A stretch of DNA of 64,000 nucleotides from Dipodascopsis uninucleata var. uninucleata. Taxonomy: Eukaryota; Ascomycota; Lipomycetes; Lipomycetales; Lipomycetaceae. The stretch is taken from the NCBI GenBank assembly GCA_030568195.1, contig JAJLTO010000006.1, forward strand, positions 186,001 to 250,000. The letters are read 5' to 3'. Every line of letters begins with the position of its first letter. Positions within the stretch are counted from its first letter, which is position 1. A program made the translations under genes and the position numbers. Of the stretch, positions 54,266 to 64,000 are shown piece by piece. Below the pieces are notes generated by a model, which had not been told where the DNA came from, made no database searches, and saw only the letters and a list, made by a program, of their open reading frames with translations.

Positions 54266-55748
54266 ATGATCAATAGAATCTCATCTTTGAATTGTGCACT
54301 GCGCGATGTACGATTAAGTGCTCAGAGGAGCAATCTCTTAAGCATAAACTCGAAGCTACAGTCGAGGTGCTATGCGTCTCGAGAACAGATCGAACGATTT
54401 ATGAATCGGAACAGTGGACAAAGATACAGCCGCGGCCCAGGAAAAGATATTCGAGTACATCAAGGGCCTATATATGACAGTGATGTAAATGGTTCCCTAA
54501 ATACTCATATTACTAGTAATCCGTCTGGTATAATCCAGCCAAGTGATCCGGCAGCGGCCCTATTGGAGCAGCCAGCTCTAGTCATCGAGAGACAGATAGA
54601 GTACATGAATGTGTTTTTGGTATGTAAATGGGGTCATTATTCTTGATTATTGTCATATATAATATTAAGAATATTCTTTGACATAATTATCTGTAATATA
54701 GGGATTCGAACAGGCCAATAGATATGTATGTATGGATTACTACACATCGTCAAAGAATAAATGACCGAGCTGAAAGAGCTGATCTCATGTGATTATAGGC
54801 AATTCTGGATGTCAGTGGAAATCATTTAGGTTATATGGAAGAGGAGGATTTCGGTTAGTATTTATATAGTAAATCTATACTCAAATTGATAGCAAGTATG
54901 AAAACTGGTAGACTAATGTCGAAACTCAAGGATTCGGTAAGGCTATCTTGAGACAAATATATAGACTTCATAGACCTTTTAAAGTCCGTGTATTAGACAG
55001 ACATGGATACCATGTACTATCAGTAAGTCATATGTTTGTTAGTTAAGACTCATCATTTGTTAACTAACTTGTCAAATATAGTTCCAACGTCCGTTTTCAT
55101 GGATCAATTCGAGAGTTAAGGTTATGACACCACCAACCGAGAATGCTAATTCTACAATTATCGGCGAGACACATCAGAGTTGGCATCTTTGGAGGCGTAA
55201 ATACAATTTATTTTTACAGTAAGCTCTATTATTTCTTTTGTCTCTAAGACTTGACTGATATTGGAAGAATGCTGACACGTTATTACAGGAATGGGTGAGA
55301 ATTTACAGTTGTATTGGATCATGACATATCTAATAATGTCTATAGTCCTGGAAATTTTGATCAATTTGCTGCTATAGATGCACCAATGCTTTCTTTCAGA
55401 TTTGACCTACTAGATGAATATAATAGACTTCTTGGAAAGGTCGACAGAAACTGGGTTGGTCTTGGAAGAGAACTGTTTACAGATACTGGTGTATATATTC
55501 TGCAAATGGATGCTGCCTCTTTAGAAGATTCATCAGCATCGGAAAGAGTCCTCGGAATGACCTTAGACCAGAGAGCAGTAATGCTGGCGACCGCGGTATC
55601 GATTGATTTTGATTATTTTTCTCGTCATAGCAGTCCAGGGTATGTATTGTCCAAATTTGCAGGGAGCACTAAACGATATTCATATTAACTGGCAATTATA
55701 ACACCATATAGAGGCGGACTATTCTTTTTTGGCGGTAACGAAATATAA
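54266..55748 (+). CDS. AIM25: Phospholipid scramblase family protein, Aim25 type
   Basis: Scramblase-fold protein; yeast Aim25 is mitochondrial. The N-terminus MINRISSLNCALRDVRLSAQ is a typical presequence with Arg and no acids early. Blocks: ALLEQPALVIERQIEYMNVF, LGFEQANRYAILDVSGNHLG, AILRQIYRLHRPFKVRVLDR, HGYHVLSFQRPFSWINSRVK, SWHLWRRKYNLFL, DQFAAIDAPMLSFRFDLLDE, VDRNWVGLGRELFTDTGVYI and a C-terminal LFFFGGNEI. Many small introns. Between YNLFL and GNFDQF the frame works either with one long intron or with a 6-nt microexon (GAATGG at about 55290). The last intron splits codon GGA near 55640. Divergent to SRP54. Confidence 0.88.
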
Positions 55749-56190
55749 TGAGAAAGCAACGAATCCTTATTTAGCATATTAAATGAAAATTGGTATATAA
55801 TGCTTGACTAAGATTAGTTTTGTAATACGTCAGTTGAAATTTAGGGTGTTGATAACTCTTGTTTAGTCTGAATCCAAACACCAGCTTTGACGCTGCTCAT
55901 CTTGAGCCTGACCACCATAGATTTTGACTTCTTCCTTGTTGTAGTCAGAGCACCATTTAAATTAAAGCATACTTTAGAGAATATTATATACTCGGTACCG
56001 ACGATTGAAAATAATTCATTCTTTGCTTCTATATCTTGATCTCTCAAAACTCATCCATTGTTGATTTCTCGTTGGATACCTACGTTATGAATCTTTAATA
56101 TCTATTTTGTTGTTTCATTTCAAATATTTCTTTCTGACAATTACATTTCGAATCGAATTTAGTCGCTTTAGGCTTAATTTGGTAATCACG
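55749..56190. other. Intergenic region
   Basis: 442 bp between AIM25 and the next plus-strand gene, AT-rich. The minus-strand frame at 56047..55841 has no family. Presumably 3' UTR and promoter. Confidence 0.45.
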
Positions 56191-58576
56191 ATGAGATACC
56201 AGACATTACCGGCAGGTATTCACGAGTCGTTGGACAGGTAAATAAATCTATATATTAAATATGCCTTTGGCTCTTATTAATAGTTTGAGTATAGGATCAA
56301 TCGCGAACTATGGATTTTCACCTCATTGACTCTGAAAAATGACGAAACGTTTATGCCATCCTTAAAGGGTGAAAAATACATGCATTCTCTACTAGTTGCC
56401 TTAGAAAACTTGGAACTTGTGGCCTCGAGTACCAAGTATGAGATGCAGAGATGTCTAGAGCAGAAAGGTTATATAGAAGCTTCAGAGAACTTTAAAACAT
56501 ACTTGAATGCCTTACTTCATACTGTATCGGAAAATATTAAAGCCGATAAGTTGGATGAGCTAGTCCGGGAAAATATGTCAGCGGTCATGCCAGACACCAT
56601 TACGATGCCACCTGGCCACAGCTATGATTTACTCAATTCTGCCGTTGATATCAATAGTACTACCAGTAGCCTTCTCAATATAGCATCTTCCTCAGCTATT
56701 CCTGAGTACAGGTCTGACGATTTTGGTTTCTCAGAACTCGATGATGACGGTGATTTTGACAATTACAGCACAAGCCGATCATTTGTTCAAGAGCTTCAGG
56801 CTTCTTTTGAAACAATATCTCGTCATGGATCAATCAACGACGATAGATCCATATATCGGGGTGGGAGTATTAGTCAAAGAAGACATAACGTTGACACACA
56901 GTCACCCCGAGACATTAGTAACATCTACATTAATCGTGGAAATGACTTCAGCATAGATGTCGATTTTACTAACGAGCATAATAATACATTGAGTCGCACA
57001 TCACGTTTCTTTGATAACATATTCCGCCCTACTCGAAATGCTTCCCTTCGAGAATCAGCACGAAATAGACTCTGCACTTATAGAAGGGGCCGTTCAGCTT
57101 CGGTAAGTGTGAATCATTTTTGCTATTATTACAAGTTACGTAAATTGTACTGATGTCACGCTCTAGATGAATTGTGTCGATGATCAAGCACCATCACTGT
57201 CATATAATGGACCTAGGAGGCATCAAAGTCTTCAAAGCCCGCCTAGCAGTAATTATATGTCGACGAATCAGAATCTCCGGCGATTAAGCTCTAGCAACAG
57301 GCATACAACGCTCGATCAGTTTTCCTATCACTATCGCCTTAGAGGCGATCCAAAATTTACCTGGATTGGCAAAGTGTACGGCCAAGAAGGCAGCATGGGA
57401 AGAGTTACCTGCATTACAAAGTTTACGAAGCTCTTTACTTCGAACACTTTGAATTCCAGTCAATTTTGCCTTGCAAACAAGATATTTGAAAACTTGCTAC
57501 AACTTATAATACTCGAAAAAATATTTCCTGCCAGACACGAGCAGCCTTACATAATAAAAAAGGGTGACTTGACACAACCGAATAAATTCACAACATTTTT
57601 GTTGAATATGCAAAGCATTGTCTTTAAGATGGCTTCCATTCTGGAGATCGAGATGACTAGTCCATATCAACTGGATCCTTATATTATGACGACCGATTAC
57701 GGGCTGACGTACGGAAACTATAGCCGAGACGGTACTTCTAAGGATGTAATAATGGAGTGTAGTGTGGTTCTTACTCAAAACCAGAAAATCTTGTTCGCTC
57801 GGAAATCGCCGTATATACATTTTGAAAAATGTGAAGGCTATTCTGGGGAACTTTATTATCTGACACCAAGAGTCCTAGAGCCATTTTTTATGCCAGAAAA
57901 TGTACAATGGACAATGATGCCAGACTTACCTTGGTTAGTATATGATTCAAATAAAAAACAATTTGTGGGTCTGGCACCAAATTTTCAACAAAAAACTCTT
58001 CTACAAACGACATTGATAGCGAAATATCTGTGGAAAGGTGTTTTCAGAGAAATACAACAGCCCATTGAACTCGAGATCTCGATCAGAGAGGATGCAGACA
58101 TCGGTTCAATGTCTGGTATGCTTAGTGTACACTATCCGACAAATCGCACTAACGATGAAGACCAATCACAAAACAATACTGGATCTAAACGTCGAGCTGA
58201 ATATTCCAATAATAGCGATACGCAGAATAGAAATGATAGGTGCATAACCAACACGGTCGTGGCAGAAATCGTGCCAAGTTATGAAGAGACAATGTCTGTA
58301 TCTAACCAATCAATTCGACAATACTTATCTAATACAGATGACAGTATAGATACACATAATCCGGAGATCGCGATAGAACGTGAAATCACGATAGACGAGT
58401 CTATCAACCTAACTGAAAATGAAAATTCAATTGAGCCAGAATCAAGAAGAAGACGAACGAACTTTCCTATTCTGTCAGTAGACACTGAAAATGTATATAG
58501 CAATGGAACGCTAGCATTTGTTCATTTTAACACGGGAAGAACGTGCTCAAGTGACAGCAGCGGTCGAGAATGGTAA
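56191..58576 (+). CDS. Unrecognised 755-residue protein
   Basis: Three exons (56191..56240, 56295..57102, 57167..58576) joined in frame by GTAAAT/GTAAGT introns. The start reads MRYQTLPAGIHESLDRINRE. The first 120 residues look helical (YMHSLLVALENLELVASSTK). A Ser/Asn/Asp-rich middle follows, with FFDNIFRPTRNASLRESAR. The third exon holds an ordered part of about 230 residues: YHYRLRGDPKFTWIGKVYGQ, VTCITKFTKLFTSNTL, SIVFKMASILEIEMTSPYQL, FEKCEGYSGELYYLTPRVLE and VQWTMMPDLPWLVYDSNKK. The last 170 residues are disordered. No membrane segment, signal or catalytic motif is evident. I do not recognise the family; the gene itself is well supported by exon logic and length. Confidence 0.75.
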
Positions 58577-58736
58577 TAAATAACATATACTATACCAGCA
58601 ACGCTCTCATTCCACCTTATTATACAATTGTTATTTCTATCCTATTCTATACCTATAGTTTGATCTGCTGACCAGATATCTGTACTAGTCACAATCTGAA
58701 TATAGCTTTGATATTTACAAATCTGAACTACTACTG

Positions 58737-59936
58737 TTAATGATATTCCCAAACTTGAACGGAGCCGTCTGCTCCACATGTAACCATCTGAGGCTTCTTC
58801 GTATGATATGTCACGCAAGATACGACTTCACCTGAATGACAAGACAATTCGTGCACAATTCTACCAGAGAGCAAATCCCAAGCGACAACTTTACCATTTT
58901 CGCTACCACTTACTACGAAGACATCGTTATCTCCAAAGCAAGAGCTAATGCGAAACTCTTTATTTTCATGGCCCTTAAATGACTGTAATACTGTCCCATT
59001 CGTTTTGTCTAACAACCGTATTGTATTGTCCAAAGAAGATATAAGTATGCATGCTTCGTCTGTCGATTGTCTCACAGACGTGACGGGATCTGTCGAGAAA
59101 TATTAGATTTAAGCCTAAAAAAATCAACAGGTTTACTTACGTCCAATGTAATCGGAGGTAAGCTGACCTTTTCTGAGATCATAAACTCTCACACATCCAT
59201 CAACAGAACTAATGAAAATATATTAGCAATGTTGCTATGATAAATAATATTCGTTAATCATACCCAGTAATAATTTCATTTCCAACAATCTGTAGTGAAG
59301 TGATACTGTCTTTTGCTTCTTCAAGTATCTGAATCGGTTTCTGTGAGTTCGACTTACAATCCCATAGTCGAACATTTGAATCATAAGATCCACTAGCTAT
59401 GACTGAAGCATCTACATTAAAATCAACTGTGTTTACTCTCGACATATGACCGCCCATTCTTCTCGTAGTTATGCCAGTAGAAACATCCCATAAAAAGATT
59501 GTGCGGTCACCTCCACAACTAACAAACTATATTAAAATGGGTCAGTTTAAGAATCAATATTGAATTAAAGTCGATGTGCTATTACCTTTGAGTTATCGAA
59601 ACTGACGGCTATATCCAGAACACCATAGCCATGCTATATTATAATATTCATTAGCTCTGGGCACATTTCAAGGCTTAGGACATGGAAGACTGCCTACGTA
59701 CAGCATTATATGACTTCACCAATTTCAATTGGTTCGGATTCCATAATATGATCTTCCTATCTGCCCCACCACTTAAAATATACTGTCCAGTAGTGTTGTA
59801 AGTCACCACGTTCACAGCGCCCACATGATCCTAAATTTTTATTAGTAAATATATACAAATCAAAAGTCACTTCACGTGGTGCTGAACAAATTCTTACCCT
59901 TAATGGAGGCGATTTCGCATAAGTTGGAAATGGCAT
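58737..59936 (-). CDS. WDR83/Morg1-like WD40 protein
   Basis: WDR83 is a seven-blade propeller linked to spliceosomes (C complex) and MAPK scaffolding in animals. Six or so exons. The first is MPFPTYAKSPPLR, then DHVGAVNVVTYNTTGQYILS, GGADRKIILWNPNQLKLVKS, HGYGVLDIAVSFDNSKFVSC, GGDRTIFLWDVSTGITTRRM, GGHMSRVNTVDFNVDASVIA, SGSYDSNVRLWDCKS and VDGCVRVYDLRKGQLTSDYI. The last exon has LISSLDNTIRLLDKTNGTVL, SFKGHENKEFRISSCFGDND and CGADGSVQVWEYH. The order DHVGAVN...LWNP...HGYxVLD...GGDRxIFLWDV is the WDR83 pattern. Head-to-head with the SUMO protease gene. Confidence 0.88.
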
Positions 59937-60212
59937 ACTTCAACCTGACCTTGAATCCACCAGATCAATCTCTAGAATATTGTTGGCCTGAAAAAGCTGA
60001 TCGAGATTTAGATTCCGTAGAGTATTCTTGAAGAAAGATCTGCCAAATATAGATGTTAGGGTTAAACGCGTTCATGCTATATTTCCATTTATGTTTCCTA
60101 CCGCCTTAACATGAACAGCCGAAGTTGGCGATGCAAAGCAGCTGAACACATTGGATCGAAGAGACAAGTCAAGCAGCGTATGCATGTGTCAATTAGTGCA
60201 TATTAAGTTATA
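59937..60212. promoter_or_regulatory. Divergent promoter, WDR83-like and ULP2-like genes
   Basis: 276 bp between divergent starts. A minus-strand frame beginning at about 60186 could be a leader exon of the WD40 gene but gives no family signal. No specific motif was assigned. Confidence 0.4.
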
Positions 60213-62919
60213 ATGGCCAGTCCTAGGAGGGAGGGCTCGGAGTTGGACTCAAAGGAGAGCAAAGAGCAGGTATGCTGAATTTAAGAGGCGAAATACATTG
60301 ACAGTTTTTGCTGATGTTTTAACGAAATCAAGGAAACGGACGTGCATCTAACAGAAGAGGATAAGCTTAAATCCAATGAAGAAAAAATTTTATATGGATT
60401 GAATAGCTCACCAGAAAGTCCAGCTCGTAAATCGCTGCATGCACCGTATGCAACATCTTTGTTGCCTTCATATTCAAGGTTTGAATACCCAGTGATAGTT
60501 AAGTGCGTGCAATTCATTGACTGACACATTTATTCCAGACCTCCTAAGGACGCTGTTACGATCCATAGGCCGAATACGGTATGTGATTTCTTACTTTGCT
60601 TATATTTTGAACTTATATTATTGATATATTGAGATATCATGGAAGGCAATGTACTAAAGAATGGTTTACCAACAGAAACGTCAGGGAGTAATCAACATTA
60701 GATCTTTCACTCCGCTTGACACATTTGATAGAGCACCAAAGCTCAAGGTATTTCAACAGATGAAAAAGGCAGATGCAGGTGCGTCGCCAAGTCTCCCCTC
60801 GAGAAGTAATTCGAACAAGCGAAAACCAGACGAGAATGGAGAGTTAGAAATCAAGAAACGGCATGACTCAAGCAGTTCACCGCAACGGTTACTATCACAT
60901 GAAAACCGCAACAACAACACCTTAAACACCATAGATATAGACAATGATACAGATGAGACTCAAGTCCAAAGTCCATCAAAGTTGAGCATAAAGCCGAAAC
61001 CTTCATATGCTAATTTTACTGAACACTCTTTGAAGCTAAACTTAGTAGAGTTTGGAAAATTCAGCTCTTTCAAATCAGACAAGCAAGTGACCGTGATTAC
61101 AAAGCCGAAGCGAATCGAATCTGAACTCGCGATCAGGGGCAGCGACGAAAAAGTATCAGAGATTTTGAGATTTCAATCACCGCAGCTTTATAAATTAGTT
61201 TATTGTCTCGAGTCGTTGGATGTTATTATAAGACTAAAAAGTAGGCATACGTTAAAAAATATTGATGCAACGTCAGATTCGGTTCATATTCGAGCAGACT
61301 CCACAGAGATTGAGCTGATACAATTCGCACAGAATGTAGAGGATATTTTCCAAAAAACAGAGACAATGGGAGCAACATCAATGAATATCATGTTAGGAAA
61401 TATGGGTTATACTACAACAACTGGCGAAGTGGTTTCAAAGTATTTTCAACATCCAAAGCAAAAATATGGCTCTCCTCAAAAAGATCATTTCGGTATGTCA
61501 AGTCCTTCTTATGATCAAAAAAATTCATCTCTCGAGAAGTCAAGTCCCTCAAACTCCAAGACAGTTACTTCTGATAATTTCAACACAACTTGGCAGAACA
61601 ATGAGAGCGATTACAAACGAGTAACTAGAAGCGCATCCGGTACTAGAAGGAAACTTATCGATGAAACGAAAGAGTTTGATTTGACTCAGTCCGATAAAAA
61701 TGATACAACAGTGAAATCCAATCGGCCGAAGCTACATTTAGGAACTCCTCTGCGTTATTCATTTAACAAAAAGACAGTAGTTGTCAATGAGGATGACTTC
61801 AGCCGTTTGGATGATGGAGAGTTTCTTAACGATACCATTATTGATTTTTACTTAAAGTATGTCTTTAATAGGCTACAGACGAGAAATCCGGAGATTGCAT
61901 CCAAAACCTATATATATAATACATTTTTTTTTAATCGACTGACACAACGCGTAAATGGCGTTAAAGGCTCTTTCGAGAACGTGAAAAAGTGGACGTCTAA
62001 GGTTGATATTTTTGAGAAAAAGTATATCATAATGCCTATACATGAACGGTACGACAAATCTGTAACTTAAGTTTATATATAGCTCATTCTAACAATGCAA
62101 TTTAGGGCACATTGGTATGTCGCGATAATATGCAATTTATGTAACATCGACAAAAGCAAAGAGTCTATAGTCTCTGATCAGAAGCCAACTACTATCGATG
62201 ACGATGGTAATTTATCTCTAAGTCCGTTGAGACGTTCAAGTTTCCGAAGAGATGCTCTAACGCCAGAAGAGTGAGTTTACGTTCTCAATTTTGTAGATAT
62301 TGCATCTAAGCAACGCTAATGTTCCTCTAGTCCCATAATATTTGTCTTCGATTCACTTAAACTTAAGCACAATACCATATTCCGGCCACTGCGAGATTAT
62401 CTTGTAGCGGAAGCAATGGACAAGCGTGGATACTCTCTGGAAGGTAGCCAAATTAAATCAAAATATGGCTATGCACCTACTCAACCAAATTATTGTGATT
62501 GCGGTGTGTATGTTGCTCATTACGTAGAGACTTTTCTTGAGAAACCGGAAGCTTTTTTACCTCTTCTTGTCGATGGACAAAATGACAAAAAGCTAGTAAT
62601 GGAGCAACTGGATAAGCTCTGGAACACTGATAAATTGCATGAAAAGCGATTGTATATGCAGAAACTGATTATTGATTTGAAACGAGAGGCAGAGAGCAGA
62701 TCTGAGGAAACTAGTTGTACTTCAGATCACTCAACCGATTCACCTATGAAGGAAGATAATACAGTCGTATCTCCTGGCATCTCAGAGGCATGTAATAATT
62801 CATTTTCAGGCGATGACGACAGCGAGGCTATTTCTGAGATACCGCTCACAGGAACTGTATCTACATCCAAATCGACAGCAGAGTCTACAGAGTTAGAACA
62901 TATGGACTTGAGAGAATGA
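60213..62919 (+). CDS. ULP2: Ulp2/SENP6-7-type SUMO protease
   Basis: Ulp2-class enzymes trim poly-SUMO chains in the nucleus. Exons: 60213 on (MASPRREGSELDSKESKEQ), a second with EKILYGLNSSPESPARKSLH, a small third ending IHRPNT, then KRQGVINIRSFTPLDTFDRA; the last join uses the acceptor at 60674, not the ATG at 60661. A PH-like part (KLVYCLESLDVIIRLKSRHT) precedes the protease: VVVNEDDFSRLDDGEFLNDT, then IIDFYLKYVFNRLQ. Catalytic His is in RAHWYVAIICN, Asp in IIFVFDSLKLKHN, Cys in QPNYCDCGVYVAHYVETFL. Introns lie just before AHWYV and before PIIFV. All three catalytic residues are present. The C-terminal tail is acidic and Ser-rich. Confidence 0.92.
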
Positions 62920-63391
62920 TGTGATCTTCTAATGATATACGAGAGACCCGACAACTTTTGCATCTGTCGGAGTCGTTGTTTTGATTTTGAATTTCTAGTA
63001 TATACTTGCATATACTCACGTAGGTATATCTATTGCTATTGCAGCATATTTAGGATAGGTTTTAAAGATAATGGAATTGTATATAGAACTCTTGCTTAAG
63101 TTGTTGCTGTAGTAATCTCTGTCGATAAGTAGTGTATTAGGGTATTACCTCAAAAACCTCAGTATATTGAATGTAGGGATCCGATGAGCACAAGGAGCAT
63201 GTAAACTAGTTTTCAGAGTTACAGATCGCGAGATCCGGTGTTGAATATTTGCTTCCGACTTGATCAGAATAACATAGACTAGGACAGCAATTTTAAATTG
63301 GCTGTTGTATTAGTTCAACTCTAAAGTCTCTAAGATTGGCATTATTGTACGAAGAAAGTAACATAAAGAAAGCGTGAGATACAGAATTTAC
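62920..63391. other. Intergenic region
   Basis: 472 bp between the SUMO protease stop and the last gene, AT-rich. A possible TATA-like stretch is not distinctive. No feature recognised. Confidence 0.4.
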
Positions 63392-64000
63392 ATGAAAAGG
63401 TTTACACAATTTTTAAGTAAAACAGGCAACCTTTTGTCCTCGCCCAAGCGTCAAAATACGAGTGGCTCAGAGTCTGATGATATAAAATCGCAAATAGATA
63501 TTGAAGACCTAAGTTCTGTCGGATCAGAGTTAGAGAACCAGGAGACTCTAGAGGAACTAAGTTCCCCGTCGCTGCGTCAAAGATTAGTCAACGAGAACAT
63601 TAGCGATCCTACATTAGAAGCAGCAGGGGAGAGCCTAGTCATTAATTCGTCTCTCAACCAAATTAGCAGAGATTCCTCAGTATCTGGGCGTGGTGATGGT
63701 GACTTCGACTGTCGTGAGCCTCTTGACTCTACAATTATCGTGAGCACGCAAAAACGCGCTACCACTTCAACTTCATGTCCACAGACTTCTTCAAAGTCTA
63801 CACGATCAACAAGGGATTATTCGGTACGTGGCTTTCTTTTTATTTATTCTCCATTATCCAGAATTCGCTCATTTTGGGTCTGTGTCACTAGTGGTTTTAT
63901 CCGCGTGGTTCGCGATATATATAATCGATTGCTGCAATTTTCTGCTAGTAGAATACGCGTAGCAAATAATTGTTACTTACTTAGTATATATGGGTTAGGT
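63392..64000 (+). CDS. Unknown protein, 5' part (runs off right edge)
   Basis: The frame from ATG at 63392 is open to the end of the window (203 codons). It begins MKRFTQFLSKTGNLLSSPKR, and continues hydrophilic and Ser/Glu/Asp-rich to about residue 147 (STRSTRDYS). There a GTACGTGG donor-like site occurs at 63824. If the frame is read through, it turns hydrophobic and basic: VRGFLFIYSPLSRIRSFWVC and VTSGFIRVVRDIYNRLLQF, which may be a membrane segment or just intron sequence that happens to be open. No family recognised. Confidence 0.55.
   Translation, partial: MKRFTQFLSKTGNLLSSPKRQNTSGSESDDIKSQIDIEDLSSVGSELENQETLEELSSPSLRQRLVNENISDPTLEAAGESLVINSSLNQISRDSSVSGRGDGDFDCREPLDSTIIVSTQKRATTSTSCPQTSSKSTRSTRDYSVRGFLFIYSPLSRIRSFWVCVTSGFIRVVRDIYNRLLQFSASRIRVANNCYLLSIYGLG

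Noticed and set aside
55285-55300. An apparent in-frame TGA in AIM25 after YNLFLQNG.
   Set aside because: A second GTGAGA...CTATAG splice, or one longer intron, removes the TGA and restores LFL...PGNFDQFAAIDAP in frame, so no recoding or pseudogene is needed.
60661-60680. ATG at 60661 as the start of the SUMO protease (MVYQQKRQ).
   Set aside because: Upstream exons from 60213 join in frame to the acceptor at 60674 and give KRQGVINI; the ATG lies at the end of an intron.

Overview
The window is a compact, AT-rich (by eye) nuclear segment of an ascomycete fungus. The evidence is a full set of fungal housekeeping genes: Rtt109 acetyltransferase, a HapX iron regulator with four cysteine-rich patches, Rcr, DUF2406, DUF3605, Aim25, Oac1 and a Blm10 proteasome activator. 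Introns are short and often carry a TACTAAC-like branch site. Spacing is tight, frequently head-to-head. The mix suits a filamentous or early-diverging ascomycete better than a budding yeast; I cannot name the species. No virus, LTR element, DNA transposon or CRISPR array was recognised.

Layout. 0-5.4 kb: 5' end of alanyl-tRNA synthetase (leaving on the left), an acidic unknown protein, an Rcr-type membrane adaptor and a GPALPP/DUF3752 protein. 5.8-12.1 kb: VPS8 (one 5-kb exon) and a DUF2406 protein. 12.1-15.7 kb: a gene-poor stretch, next to an ATG6/Beclin gene that stops before its membrane-binding domain. 17.4-24.2 kb: DUF3605 protein, SPO11, RTT109, tRNA-Gly(GCC), CWC22. 24.4-36 kb: SIRT4-like sirtuin, SWD2, OAC1, BLM10. 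36.7-43.2 kb: ERO1, a tentative micro-gene, COG2, mitochondrial uL1 and a flavin monooxygenase. 44.4-52 kb: a Pot1/Cdc13-type telomere protein with very long Glu tracts, then HapX behind a 2.4-kb upstream region carrying repeated ATCTGAT(AA) GATA motifs. 52.3-64 kb: SRP54, phospholipid scramblase AIM25, an unrecognised 755-residue protein, WDR83, a Ulp2-type SUMO protease and the start of an unknown gene.

The genes do not form one pathway. They cover vesicle traffic (VPS8, COG2, SRP54), proteostasis (BLM10, ERO1, ULP2), mitochondria (OAC1, uL1m, SIRT4, AIM25), chromatin, splicing and meiosis (RTT109, SWD2, CWC22, SPO11) and iron control (HapX).

The most striking observations are in the ALA1 fragment. 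The second intron begins AT and ends AC, yet has a perfect TACTAAC branch site, and removing it restores the conserved NAGMNQ motif exactly. Upstream of the first ATG the frame stays open for 42 codons, without any ATG, and reads like a mitochondrial presequence ending in an Arg-Leu-Tyr/Ser cleavage-like motif; this recalls the non-AUG dual-targeting start of yeast ALA1. Next come the Beclin gene lacking its BARA domain and a Blm10 C-terminus in which the usual penultimate Tyr is Phe.
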